NCBI RefSeq assembly: GCF_009664855.1
Contig: NZ_CP045928.1
Coordinates: 4,088,107-4,152,106, forward strand
Source: Flavobacterium sp. SLB02
GTDB lineage: Bacteria > Bacteroidota > Bacteroidia > Flavobacteriales > Flavobacteriaceae
Direction: 5' to 3'
Length of the DNA: 64,000 nucleotides
In this document: one piece after another, positions 16,210 to 24,882 of the stretch
Numbering within the stretch: position 1 is the first letter of the stretch
How the letters are laid out: each line of letters starts with the position of its first letter
The notes under the pieces: generated by a model
Told to the model about the DNA's origin: nothing
Database searches by the model: none
Seen by the model: only the letters and a program-made list of their open reading frames with translations
Translations under genes and position numbers: made by a program

Positions 16210-17061
16210 TTATTTTTTACTTTTCAGGAATTCTGCAAATTGTTTGGTATCAAAATAAAAAGGTCTAATTGCGATAATTTTTCCATTTTTTAAATCGAAA
16301 TGCTCTGAGATTGGCACTGAGATTGTTTTTCCTGATTTTTTTGCTTTGGCCTTTATGGTGAAATAAATCATTACTTCATTTTTTGTAGCATCGCTAAAAT
16401 AAACAGGCTCTTTTTCTATCTCTAAATCAAAAAACTCAGCTGATTTGCTGTACATTTTTACCCATTCATTAAAACCTGTAAACTTTCCTCCGTAAGGTAA
16501 TCCTTCTGCCTGATTATAAACTGCCCCTTCTTCTATTAAATGTGCCATTGTAGTGAAGTCCCTGGTTTTAAAAACGCTTTGGTAATACTGGGCAACAATC
16601 TTAAAATTTTCCGTTTCGAGATTATTCAAAATTTCAGCCTCAGACAAAGTGGCTTGCGGATTCCAAAAACCAATGATTTTGCTCACCTGACCTTTTCCGT
16701 TTAGTCGGGCAAAATCACGACCGGCCATTATAAGCTTATTTTTTGAATCTAAAATTTTCCAGTCCCAACTTACATAATTGTCTTTTACCACTTTTGATCC
16801 TGAGCTAAATACTGCATCGGGGTACTTTTTATAAAATTCATTTATAACATTATTAAAGGCAGCTGTTCCTTTTATAGATGCAGAAGGATCCTCAAAAGTA
16901 CTTTCCTCGAGCCAAATTGTTTTAATTATTTTTAGCCTCACATCACTCTTAGGTTCTGACCAGGCCTTTTCATAAATCTCGATTGGATTTAATTTATCCT
17001 TCTTTTGAGCAAAAAGACCATTAATCATAAAAATAAAACAGATAAAGTAGATTTTTCCCAT
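16210..17061 (-). CDS. Secreted protein with two NTF2/SnoaL-like domains
   Basis: A 283-residue protein with a signal peptide (hydrophobic segment ending LFAQ, about residue 19). The mature part looks like two successive SnoaL/NTF2-like folds: about 28-140 (YEKAWSEP ... IIGFWNP) and 150-280 (IVAQYYQSVFKTRDF ... IAIRPFYFD). Such folds act as small-molecule enzymes or binding modules; no catalytic residue set can be named here. The nearest genes are convergent rnhB and an oxidoreductase gene with its own promoter. A TAAATTTG -7 box is at 17109-17116. Confidence 0.7.
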   Translation of the reverse strand: MGKIYFICFIFMINGLFAQKKDKLNPIEIYEKAWSEPKSDVRLKIIKTIWLEESTFEDPSASIKGTAAFNNVINEFYKKYPDAVFSSGSKVVKDNYVSWDWKILDSKNKLIMAGRDFARLNGKGQVSKIIGFWNPQATLSEAEILNNLETENFKIVAQYYQSVFKTRDFTTMAHLIEEGAVYNQAEGLPYGGKFTGFNEWVKMYSKSAEFFDLEIEKEPVYFSDATKNEVMIYFTIKAKAKKSGKTISVPISEHFDLKNGKIIAIRPFYFDTKQFAEFLKSKK

Positions 17062-17108
17062 AAGTCATTAAATTAGGTTAGCTAAAGCTTTTATTAAAAG
17101 TATAAAAC

Positions 17109-17116
17109 CAAATTTA
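17109..17116 (-). promoter_or_regulatory. Putative -7 box of the SnoaL-like gene
   Basis: Minus strand TAAATTTG matches TAnnTTTG; the predicted leader is about 42 bases. Confidence 0.4.
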
Positions 17117-17230
17117 GTATAAAAAACTCATACTAGTACTACCCTAAGATAATTTGCGGTCCATTTAAAATCTTTGCCGTTAAAGACTCTTTTTTGTGTT
17201 TTTTGCAACCATCTTTAATTTTAAATCATT

Positions 17231-17830
17231 TTATCCCAAAACAGATTCTTTATCGATGAATCTCAAAGTAGTTTTGATCTGATTTTCCCAATCCGAAATA
17301 CTCTCTTTGGAGGCTCTGTCTGCTTTATCAAAATAAAAATGCTGCTCGATTTCTAATCCGCAATAGGTAAAAATTCCGCTATCAGAGGTTAAGGCCAAAG
17401 CTTTGTCCATTCCCATTGCCTGATATTCTGCATTTGATTTTCCGTGCGAATTGATAATGATTGTTTTCTTTCCGCTCAATAAACCTTTCTGAACACCCTT
17501 TTCGTATCTGTATGCAAATCCGTAACTAAATACACGATCAATATAACCTTTCATTATTGCCGGCATTCCTGTCCACCAGATGGGGTAAATAAAAACAAGA
17601 CGATCTGCCCAGGTTATAAAATCCTGTTCTGTTTTTACATCATCGGCAACCTTTCCCATTCTTTGTCCGTTCATATCTTCTAAAGAAAGTACGGGATTAA
17701 AATTGATCTCATTCAAATCGCGAAGTGCAATTGCTTCTCCAGATTCCTGAAGACTTTCCAGTACTGTTTGTTTGAAGAAGTGATTTAAACTACCTGAATT
17801 GGGATGCGCATAAACAATTAAATTTTTCAT
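17231..17830 (-). CDS. NAD(P)H-dependent oxidoreductase, flavodoxin-like quinone reductase family
   Basis: A 199-residue protein of the NQO1/MdaB/KefF type. It begins MKNLIVYAHPNSGSLNHFFK, the phosphate loop for FMN or FAD, and contains VFIYPIWWTGMPAIMKGYIDRVFSYGFAY, the conserved flavin and quinone site. It would reduce quinones or nitro compounds in the cytoplasm. It lies 78 bases downstream of an AraC-type regulator on the same strand and has its own TACATTTG box, so the regulator may control it; that is inference. Confidence 0.88.
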   Translation of the reverse strand: MKNLIVYAHPNSGSLNHFFKQTVLESLQESGEAIALRDLNEINFNPVLSLEDMNGQRMGKVADDVKTEQDFITWADRLVFIYPIWWTGMPAIMKGYIDRVFSYGFAYRYEKGVQKGLLSGKKTIIINSHGKSNAEYQAMGMDKALALTSDSGIFTYCGLEIEQHFYFDKADRASKESISDWENQIKTTLRFIDKESVLG

Positions 17831-17858
17831 GTTTTCTGTTTTTAAAGATTAACATGAC

Positions 17859-17866
17859 AAATGTAA
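17859..17866 (-). promoter_or_regulatory. Putative -7 box of the oxidoreductase gene
   Basis: Minus strand TACATTTG lies 28 bases before the ATG, inside the gap after the AraC-type gene. Confidence 0.5.
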
Positions 17867-17908
17867 AGCGCAAGGCTGGGGTAGAATTGTAAGAAAACGA
17901 AATCTGCT

Positions 17909-18727
17909 TTATTCTGACCTTGAGCTGCAGATATCGTTTTGAAATTTCAGGAATTTTCTGGGCGAAATATTCATATAATATTTAAAGTCATGAATGAGCT
18001 GACTCTGATCGTAATAGCCGCACTGATCCACAATCGTTAGCCAATCCGTTTTTGAGTCCTTTAGTATATTTTCCTGAATTTGATTTACCGCTTTTAAAAA
18101 CCTCTCATACCGATTGGCTTCTTTAATTGTATAGCCAAAAAGTTTCTTCTGATTGAGCTGAATATTTCTCTGGGTTTGATTGATCTGTGAAGCAATTGCT
18201 TTTATTGGACTGAGATTTTGGTTTTGAAAATCAGTTAAAAGCTTCGTTATCTGCTTTTGCTCCCTTAAATAAGGTTTGCAGAAATCTAAAATATAATCAA
18301 CACGCTGTTTTGGGTCTGAAAGTTTTTGAAGTTCTTCCCATAAAAGAGCAAAACAATTCTCATCAATTAAATCATCCGGATCAATAGGCAAAGAATCAAA
18401 AAGCGCATTGCCAAAGAATCTGTAAAAAGCATCTTCTTTAAAATTGGCTACCAAAATCTCTGAATTAGGCTCTAAAGTATAATTGAAAGCTTGTTTTATA
18501 GGACCAAGAACCATACATTTTTCAACTTCCAGAAAGGTATTTTGCTGCGATTGTAAAGATGATTTTCTTCCAAAGTTAAAAACCAATATGGTTTGAAAAC
18601 TTGGCAATAAGGTTTTGGTTATGGGAAATGCCGTTTTATTTTCGGCAAAGTAAAAATGAGAAAAAACAGTTTCAAATGCTGAAGGAACGGCAATTCTATA
18701 ATTGTTATTTTCTTCAGCATTTTTCAT
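17909..18727 (-). CDS. AraC-family transcriptional regulator
   Basis: A 272-residue protein with a variable sensor-like amino part (about 1-165) and a carboxy-terminal pair of helix-turn-helix motifs (about 170-265; ASQINQTQRNIQLNQKKLFGYTIKEANRYERF, then CGYYDQSQLIHDFKYYMNISPRKFL). The latter half is characteristic of AraC/XylS DNA binding. It starts 24 bases after lipB and is followed by a quinone-reductase-like gene. The effector is unknown, but an electrophile or redox signal would suit the partner gene. Confidence 0.85.
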   Translation of the reverse strand: MKNAEENNNYRIAVPSAFETVFSHFYFAENKTAFPITKTLLPSFQTILVFNFGRKSSLQSQQNTFLEVEKCMVLGPIKQAFNYTLEPNSEILVANFKEDAFYRFFGNALFDSLPIDPDDLIDENCFALLWEELQKLSDPKQRVDYILDFCKPYLREQKQITKLLTDFQNQNLSPIKAIASQINQTQRNIQLNQKKLFGYTIKEANRYERFLKAVNQIQENILKDSKTDWLTIVDQCGYYDQSQLIHDFKYYMNISPRKFLKFQNDICSSRSE

Positions 18728-18751
18728 ACTATTTATATTTAATAGGCTAAT

Positions 18752-19450
18752 TTAAACAAATTCAGCTTCGAATAATTCTGTCAAATGTTTTACAATTTTA
18801 GCCTTTACTTGGGCTTCATCGACTTTTTCTACACCAAGTTCCACTTGCAATGAAGTAACGCCTTTTCCTCGAATTCCACACGGAATAATGTTGTCAAAAT
18901 ATCCTAAGTCTACATTTACATTTAAGGCAAATCCGTGCATGGTTACCCAGCGTGAAGCGCGTACACCAAGCGCACAAATTTTTCTGGCAAAAGGAGTTCC
19001 CGCATCGAGCCAGACTCCAGTTTCGCCTTCGCTTCGCCCGCATTTTAAGCCGTATTCTTCTAAAGTCAGGATAATAGCTTCCTCGAGAAAACGCAAATAT
19101 TTGTGAATATCTGTAAAGAAATTTTCTAAATCCAAGATCGGATAACCTACAATTTGTCCCGGGCCATGATAGGTAATATCACCGCCACGATTGATTTTAT
19201 AAAAAGTGGCTCCTTTGGCCTGGAGCTGTTTTTCGTTTAATAAAAGATTGTCAAGATCTCCACTCTTACCCAAAGTATACACATGGGGATGCTCAACAAA
19301 AAGTAAATAATTGGGTGTTGGCAAATCAAGTTCTTCTCTTCGGTTTTTGATTTTTAAGTCGACTATATCCTTAAAAATTTCTTCCTGATATTCCCAGGTC
19401 GATTTATAGTCTTTACTTCCTAAATCCTGAAGTTGAATTTTTTTATTCAT
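18752..19450 (-). CDS. lipB: Octanoyltransferase LipB
   Basis: A 232-residue enzyme that moves octanoyl from acyl-carrier protein to lipoyl domains, the first step of lipoate synthesis. Motifs include GGDITYHGPGQIVGYPI (about 84-100) and IIPCGIRGKGVTSL, which holds the catalytic Cys and Lys (about 190-200). Length fits the family. It begins 5 bases after the preceding lipoprotein gene and is followed by the AraC-type gene, so all may be cotranscribed. lipA is not in the window. Confidence 0.96.
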   Translation of the reverse strand: MNKKIQLQDLGSKDYKSTWEYQEEIFKDIVDLKIKNRREELDLPTPNYLLFVEHPHVYTLGKSGDLDNLLLNEKQLQAKGATFYKINRGGDITYHGPGQIVGYPILDLENFFTDIHKYLRFLEEAIILTLEEYGLKCGRSEGETGVWLDAGTPFARKICALGVRASRWVTMHGFALNVNVDLGYFDNIIPCGIRGKGVTSLQVELGVEKVDEAQVKAKIVKHLTELFEAEFV

Positions 19451-19455
19451 TTTAA

Positions 19456-20199
19456 TTATTTTTCAAACTCTACATCAAAGTTAAGTTTGTCAGGATTCTC
19501 CATATAATCCGTAAAAGGGTATTGAATTGTAATTGATTTTCGATCCTCGCTAAACAAAGCATTTGGGTTGGATACTTTTTTTATTTTCTTAGGAAAATGA
19601 TACTTTATAATGTAGGTCGAAGAAGCAAAAATCATCTTAGACATATCGGCCGTAGAATCTTTCGCTTTTGCAGCTAATTTGTCTTTATCGATTACTGCTG
19701 TACGTGTAAATTTCTTTCCGTCGTAGCTATAGCTTAATTTACTATTATTATCTCCTAAGCCTTTCCCCAACGGTGATGAAGCATTTGCCCCGCCTTCTAA
19801 TTTTTGAAGTGCGCTGAGAGATTGCAAAGCATCTTGTAGCTCATTTACATTTTTAAAATCAGTCGAAATGGTCATTAAAAACTCTTTTTTCTCACCATTC
19901 ATTTTGGTATTTACTACAAAATTTTCGAGTTTTTTAAGTTCTTTTTGGGCTTCGGGAGACAATTTTGCAATGCTGTCTTTTTTCTCTTCAAATAATTGCT
20001 TGAAGGTAAAAGTAGAATCTATATTTTTTTTGGCATCAGGTCCAAGCTGGTCACCAGCCATCGCCATTAAAGAGGAACCATCCATATCTACAGAAAACTT
20101 TCCGGTTCCGTTATCATTTACATATATATTTTCGGTTAAGGTGCAGCTTGTTAATGTTGCTAATACAAAACAAAAACTAAGTAACTTGTATAATTTCAT
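19456..20199 (-). CDS. Lipoprotein, paralog of the next upstream gene
   Basis: A 247-residue lipoprotein: hydrophobic leader, lipobox TLTSC with Cys at residue 19. The body begins NIYVNDNGTGKFSVDM and ends with IIKYHFPKKIKKVSNPNALFSEDRKSITIQYPF. The same framework occurs in the gene at 20262-20993, so the two are tandem paralogs. I do not recognise a function. A TATCTTTG -7 box is at 20217-20224. It directly precedes lipB. Confidence 0.75.
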   Translation of the reverse strand: MKLYKLLSFCFVLATLTSCTLTENIYVNDNGTGKFSVDMDGSSLMAMAGDQLGPDAKKNIDSTFTFKQLFEEKKDSIAKLSPEAQKELKKLENFVVNTKMNGEKKEFLMTISTDFKNVNELQDALQSLSALQKLEGGANASSPLGKGLGDNNSKLSYSYDGKKFTRTAVIDKDKLAAKAKDSTADMSKMIFASSTYIIKYHFPKKIKKVSNPNALFSEDRKSITIQYPFTDYMENPDKLNFDVEFEK

Positions 20200-20216
20200 A
20201 ATGGCTATTTTTTTAT

Positions 20217-20224
20217 CAAAGATA
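20217..20224 (-). promoter_or_regulatory. Putative -7 box upstream of the lipoprotein-lipB unit
   Basis: Minus strand TATCTTTG lies 18 bases before the ATG at 20199, giving a short leader. Confidence 0.45.
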
Positions 20225-20261
20225 CGAAGACTATTTTATTTTTTAAGATTCCAAGACAACA

Positions 20262-20993
20262 CTATTGAAGGTCTTTTTGTTCTAAAACCACTTCCAGATT
20301 CGTTATTTCTGGATTTTGTAAACAATCTGAAAGTTGAAATTGGAATGTCATTGTTTTTTTATCTGCACTGATAACTGCTTTTTCGTTTGAAACCGATTTT
20401 ATTTCTCTTGGAAAATGATATTTTAAAGTATAGTATTGCGCTAATTTATACTTAGCATACATTTTTTTTCTTTCTTCCAACATTTTTTTATCCGTATCAA
20501 ACTTTTGCTGATCAACAATTACAAGATTTCTTTTGAAAGTAGAGCCATCGAAAGTATATTGTATTTTGAAAGATTCTTTTGAAACCGGATAATTTTCTTT
20601 TAACGAATTTGCCAAAGTAAGACTTTCATAAAAATTAGGTATTTCTTCTATTTTTTTAAAGTCAGAAGAAATTACATTAAAATTTTCCATTTGAACCGGA
20701 TCCGCTTTAATATGCATTTTTACATTGGCATGCTCCTGAAACAATGCCTGGTCAGATTTATTAAATTTCACAAACGTTGCTGCATACTTTGTTATATAAT
20801 CCTGAAAAACAAATATTGTATCTGTAAATTTTTCAGAATCAGAATAAGGACGTCCTAATTGCAAATAACTATTTTCGTCGCGTAATTGAAAAACTTCAAT
20901 AGTTCCGCTCCCGTCTGGGTTTATCTTTATAGTTTCTGTGATTTGACAGCTTGAGACTAAAATTAAGAGTAGAAAGGCTTTTATGATTTTCAT
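20262..20993 (-). CDS. Lipoprotein, tandem paralog
   Basis: A 243-residue lipoprotein with lipobox LVSSC (Cys16). Near the amino end it has ITETIKINPDGSGTIEV and near the end YTLKYHFPREIKSVSNEKAVISADKKTMTFQF, both mirrored in the neighbour at 19456. The repeated NxDGxGxxxV motif suggests a beta-rich domain at the inner face of the outer membrane or on the cell surface. Function not recognised. It has no clear -7 box of its own; the upstream DNA carries a dispersed repeat. Confidence 0.75.
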   Translation of the reverse strand: MKIIKAFLLLILVSSCQITETIKINPDGSGTIEVFQLRDENSYLQLGRPYSDSEKFTDTIFVFQDYITKYAATFVKFNKSDQALFQEHANVKMHIKADPVQMENFNVISSDFKKIEEIPNFYESLTLANSLKENYPVSKESFKIQYTFDGSTFKRNLVIVDQQKFDTDKKMLEERKKMYAKYKLAQYYTLKYHFPREIKSVSNEKAVISADKKTMTFQFQLSDCLQNPEITNLEVVLEQKDLQ

Positions 20994-21156
20994 TTTCTTG
21001 CAAGGTTCTAAGGTTGTGAGTTGCTAAGATACTGAGGTTTTTTTGTTTAATTTTTACAGAAATGTTTTTTCATTGGTTTAGTTTCTCATTCCTAGCAATG
21101 ACAAGATTGTGTAACCACATCAGCTAAAACGCCTTTTGAAAACTTAAATTTCTAAT

Positions 21157-21233
21157 CTAGCCCTGATAGAAATGAAAATCCTTTTATGCCGGTGTTGGGC
21201 AAAAAAAACACAAGTGAATAGCGGGACAAAAGG
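21157..21233 (+). ncRNA. Possible degenerate Flavo-1-like dispersed RNA element
   Basis: The stretch contains AGCCCTGATAGAAATG, ATCCTTTTATGCC, then GGGCAAAAA and GAATAGCGGGA in the order I remember for a repeated intergenic element of flavobacteria, whose centre is a CCTTTTnTGCC/GGCAnAAAA hairpin. Here the right arm is imperfect, so this may be a decayed copy. The link to the Flavo-1 family is from memory. The strand is uncertain. Confidence 0.3.
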
Positions 21234-21304
21234 CAATTGAAATGCAATAAATTACTGCTACAAAAAATCTAAAACCTGCATTCTAAAATCTACATTCTTT
21301 TCTT

Positions 21305-21312
21305 TATCTTTG
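21305..21312 (+). promoter_or_regulatory. Putative -7 box of lysS
   Basis: TATCTTTG matches TAnnTTTG; it lies 22 bases before the ATG. No clear TTG partner is seen upstream. Confidence 0.5.
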
Positions 21313-21334
21313 CACACTTAAAAAAGAGCACAAA

Positions 21335-23038
21335 ATGGCATTATCAGAACAAGAAATCATCCGAAGAGAAAAACTTCAAAACTTACGCAACTTAGGAATC
21401 AATCCTTATCCGGCTAATCTTTTCCCTGTAAATCATACTTCAAAGCAGGTGAAGGAATCTTTTGAAGAGGGTAAGAAGGTGATCGTTGCCGGACGTTTAA
21501 TGAGTGTTAGAGATCAGGGGAAAGCTTGTTTTGCTGAATTACAGGATAGCGAAGGACGTATACAATTGTATGTGAATCGTGATGTTTTATGTGAGGGTGA
21601 TGATAAAACTTTATACAACACAGTATTTAAAAAACTAACTGATTTAGGTGACTTTATTGGTATTGAAGGTGAATTGTTTACCACAAAAGTGGGCGCGCAA
21701 TGTATTCGTGTGGACGGATTCACTTTCCTGAGCAAAACTTTACGTCCACTGCCTTTACCAAAAGTAGACGAGGATGGAAACGTACACGATGCTTTTAATG
21801 ATCCTGAGTTACGTTACAGAATGCGTTATGTGGATTTAACAGTGAATCCCCAGGTAAAAGAAAACTTTATCAAACGTACCAAGTTGTATACAGCAATGCG
21901 TGGTTATTTTAACGATGCAGGATATCTTGAAGTGGAAACTCCGGTTTTACAATCGATTCCTGGTGGAGCTGCCGCAAGACCTTTTATCACGCATCACAAT
22001 TCGCTTGACATTCCACTTTACATGCGTATTGCAAACGAATTGTATTTGAAAAGATTAATTGTGGGTGGTTTTGAAGGTGTTTATGAATTCTCGAAAAACT
22101 TTAGAAATGAAGGTATGGACAGAACCCATAATCCTGAATTTACCGCTATGGAAATATATGTAGCCTACAAAGACTACAACTGGATGATGGAATTTGCAGA
22201 AGGCCTTCTTGAGCATTGTGCAATTGCCGTAAACGGAACAAGCGAGGTTACTTTTGGCGAGCACCAAATTAACTTTAAAGCGCCGTACGCCCGTGTAACC
22301 ATGACAGATTCTATCAAACATTTTACTGGTTTTGATATCTCGGGTAAAACGGAAGAGGAATTGTTTGAAGCTGCCAGAGGAATGGGAATTGACGTTGATA
22401 AAACAATGGGGAAAGGAAAATTGATTGATGAGATTTTTGGCGCTAAATGCGAAGGAAATTATATTCAGCCAACTTTCATCACGGATTACCCCAAAGAAAT
22501 GTCGCCTTTATGTAAAGAACACCGCGATAATTCTGAGCTTACTGAGCGTTTTGAATTGATGGTTTGTGGTAAAGAAATTGCAAATGCGTATTCTGAACTA
22601 AATGACCCAATTGATCAGCGTGAGCGTTTTGAAGACCAAATGCGTTTGGCTGAAAAAGGTGATGATGAAGCAAACGGAGTTATCGACGAGGATTTCTTAA
22701 GAGCATTAGAATATGGTATGCCTCCAACTTCGGGAATGGGAATTGGTATGGATCGTTTGATTATGTACCTAACAAACAACGCTTCGATTCAGGAAGTTTT
22801 ATTGTTCCCTCAAATGCGTCCTGAGAAAAAACAAGCGCAGATTGAATTGTCTGATGAAGAGAAATTTATCGTAGATTTATTGAAAGGAAATGAAAACAAG
22901 ATGGATCTTCAGCAATTAAAAATTACTGCTAATTTAAGTGGTAAAAAATGGGATGCGTCTATGAAAAATTTATCAAAACATGGTTTGACTAAAGTGGCTG
23001 TTGAAGGTGAGTTTAAATTTGTGGAACTTGTAGAGTAA
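21335..23038 (+). CDS. lysS: Lysyl-tRNA synthetase, class II
   Basis: A 567-residue cytoplasmic enzyme that charges tRNA-Lys. The OB-fold anticodon domain is at about 55-165 (VIVAGRLMSVRDQGKACFAELQD). Class II motif 2 is FRNEGMDRTHNPEFT near residue 260 and motif 3 GMGIGMDRLIMYLT near 470. It is about 60 residues longer than the E. coli form: a carboxy-terminal extension from about 505 (KNKMDLQQLK and onward) is common in Bacteroidetes homologs. It is a single-gene unit ending at a terminator. Confidence 0.97.
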   Translation: MALSEQEIIRREKLQNLRNLGINPYPANLFPVNHTSKQVKESFEEGKKVIVAGRLMSVRDQGKACFAELQDSEGRIQLYVNRDVLCEGDDKTLYNTVFKKLTDLGDFIGIEGELFTTKVGAQCIRVDGFTFLSKTLRPLPLPKVDEDGNVHDAFNDPELRYRMRYVDLTVNPQVKENFIKRTKLYTAMRGYFNDAGYLEVETPVLQSIPGGAAARPFITHHNSLDIPLYMRIANELYLKRLIVGGFEGVYEFSKNFRNEGMDRTHNPEFTAMEIYVAYKDYNWMMEFAEGLLEHCAIAVNGTSEVTFGEHQINFKAPYARVTMTDSIKHFTGFDISGKTEEELFEAARGMGIDVDKTMGKGKLIDEIFGAKCEGNYIQPTFITDYPKEMSPLCKEHRDNSELTERFELMVCGKEIANAYSELNDPIDQRERFEDQMRLAEKGDDEANGVIDEDFLRALEYGMPPTSGMGIGMDRLIMYLTNNASIQEVLLFPQMRPEKKQAQIELSDEEKFIVDLLKGNENKMDLQQLKITANLSGKKWDASMKNLSKHGLTKVAVEGEFKFVELVE

Positions 23039-23093
23039 ATTTTAAAATTCCAATTTTTGAAAATTCCAAATTCCAAAATTGTATTAATATTCA

Positions 23094-23125
23094 AACCCGA
23101 CAAATTTTTAAAAATCTGCCGGGTT
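23094..23125. terminator. Terminator shared by lysS and the convergent lipoprotein gene; repeat copy
   Basis: AACCCG and CGGGTT, with an inner ATTTTT/AAAAAT stem, form a long imperfect hairpin followed by TTTTTT on the plus strand. A near-identical hairpin is at 57865-57894, so this is a reused terminator module. Confidence 0.82.
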
Positions 23126-23132
23126 TTTTATT

Positions 23133-23735
23133 TTAAAACCAATACTTCTCTAATTTCTTTGCCTGAATATCTAAAACCTTTGAGTTTTCTTTAGGAGTTT
23201 CACCTTTCCAAATTTCCTGAACAGAAGGGTTTGAAGGGTATTTACCATTTTTCATTTTCACAAGGTGGAACTTTCCTCCGGTTTCAAATATAAGATCGTA
23301 AAACTTTTCAGTAGATGAAGTGGTGACCAAAATCGGAAAATCGGTTACGGTGAAAGAATTAATTAAACCTCCATCATTCTTTAGAATATATCCTGAGCAG
23401 CCTCCGCTTCCGCAGAAGTAAGAGTTGGAGAATCCTACGAAATATTCGTCTTTTTTATCGTTGTTTAAATCAAAAGCTTCGTAGTAAAAAAATCGATCGT
23501 CTTTTGTCAATGCCGGCAAATCTTTCTTTAATAGAATATTCAATTGTTTGCGGATCAATTCCACTGCCTTATCATCTTTTGCAGGGGCATCACTAAGATC
23601 TGCAGTTCCTGCAACGGTTTTTGATAAGGTATCCTCGGCAATTGTTTTGATGATACTCTTTGAGTCAGTTTTATCTTTATTTTGGCATGAAAGCATTCCC
23701 AGAATCATAACTGCCACTAAAATTTTATTTTTCAT
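23133..23735 (-). CDS. Lipoprotein with acidic loop, function unknown
   Basis: A 200-residue lipoprotein (lipobox GMLSC, Cys17). The body includes DLNNDKKDEYFVGF, which looks like a calcium-binding-type loop, and CGSGGCSGYIL with two Cys. Similar small lipoproteins in flavobacteria have no known role. It converges on lysS. Confidence 0.7.
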   Translation of the reverse strand: MKNKILVAVMILGMLSCQNKDKTDSKSIIKTIAEDTLSKTVAGTADLSDAPAKDDKAVELIRKQLNILLKKDLPALTKDDRFFYYEAFDLNNDKKDEYFVGFSNSYFCGSGGCSGYILKNDGGLINSFTVTDFPILVTTSSTEKFYDLIFETGGKFHLVKMKNGKYPSNPSVQEIWKGETPKENSKVLDIQAKKLEKYWF

Positions 23736-23770
23736 AATCTCTTTGTTTTAAGTTCTCAACATTGCCTTTG

Positions 23771-24796
23771 TTAAACCAGCAAAGCTGCTTTATTTTCAAT
23801 ATCATTTTTAGTCAATAAATCTTTTATATTATTAAAAGTTACCAGAGCAATCTGCGTTAGGGCCTCATTGGTAAAAAAGGCCTGATGCGCTGTAACCAAA
23901 ACATTGGGAAAACTCATTAAACGCTGAATGGCATCATCCTGAATAATATCAGCAGAAAGATCTCTGAAGAATAGTTTTTCTTCCTGCTCGTAAACATCTA
24001 TTCCCAAATATCCAATTTTACCTTCTTTTAAACCTTCAATTACCGAAGCTGTTTCTATTAATCCGCCTCGGCTTGTGTTGATGATCATCACATTGTCTTT
24101 CATTTCATCGATAGACTTCTTGTTTATGATATGTTTGGTTTGCTCGTTTAATGGGCAATGCAGCGAAATAATATCACTCTGTTTAAAAACTTCTTCAAGA
24201 GACACGAATTTTACTCCGTCTTTTATCATTTCATCATTTGTAACAATATCATAGGCGAGCACTTTGCATCCAAAACCTAAAGCAATTTTTGCAAAAGCTT
24301 TCCCTATATTTCCCGTTCCGATGATTCCGATTGTTTTTCCAAACAAATCAAAACCCAGTAATCCGTTGAGCGAAAAGTTTTGCTCACGAACTCTGTTATA
24401 GGCTTTATGCGTTTTTCTATTTAAAGTTAAAATCATCGCAATGGCATGTTCTGCAACTGCCTGAGGTGAATAAGCCGGAACGCGACAGACTTTTAAATTG
24501 TATTTTTTAGCGGCTTGCAGATCAACGTTATTAAAACCAGCACAACGTAATGCGATAATTTTCACGCTTTTTTCTGCCAATTGCTTAATGACCGCTTCAT
24601 TGACAATATCATTTACAAAAACACAAACTATAGCAGCATTTTCGATAAGAATTACCGTTTGAGGATTCAGCTGTGTTTCGAAAAAATCTAATTCAAAACC
24701 AAAATCTTCATTGTAGTTATTAAAGAATGTTTTATCGTAAGGCTGTGTCGAAAAAAAGGCAATTTTAGTATTGTTTGATGTAGCATTTAAACTCAT
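23771..24796 (-). CDS. D-2-hydroxyacid dehydrogenase, D-lactate dehydrogenase-like
   Basis: A 341-residue NAD-dependent enzyme close to the fermentative D-lactate dehydrogenase LdhA: interconverts pyruvate and D-lactate. The Rossmann motif IGIIGTGNIGKAFAKI is near residue 155, the substrate Arg is in INTSRGGLIET near 240, and the acid/base His is in VLVTAHQAFFTNEAL near 300. The sequence DVYEQEEKLFFRDLS is typical of LdhA. It stands alone; the physiological substrate is inferred from the subfamily. Confidence 0.87.
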   Translation of the reverse strand: MSLNATSNNTKIAFFSTQPYDKTFFNNYNEDFGFELDFFETQLNPQTVILIENAAIVCVFVNDIVNEAVIKQLAEKSVKIIALRCAGFNNVDLQAAKKYNLKVCRVPAYSPQAVAEHAIAMILTLNRKTHKAYNRVREQNFSLNGLLGFDLFGKTIGIIGTGNIGKAFAKIALGFGCKVLAYDIVTNDEMIKDGVKFVSLEEVFKQSDIISLHCPLNEQTKHIINKKSIDEMKDNVMIINTSRGGLIETASVIEGLKEGKIGYLGIDVYEQEEKLFFRDLSADIIQDDAIQRLMSFPNVLVTAHQAFFTNEALTQIALVTFNNIKDLLTKNDIENKAALLV

Positions 24797-24882
24797 AATC
24801 GTTTTTTTTTTGGGTTTTAACTTCTGGTCTTACTAAAGTACGCAATTAATTCTGAAGTAATTTCTGATCCTAAAAAATCAAC

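Larger units (their letters stand above)
20994..21334. other. Intergenic region with repeat material upstream of lysS
   Basis: It holds a degenerate tract of the CTAAGATACTGAGG type (21001-21037), a possible small structured element (21157-21233, listed separately) and the lysS -7 box TATCTTTG (21305-21312), 23 bases before the lysS ATG. No open frame. Confidence 0.5.
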
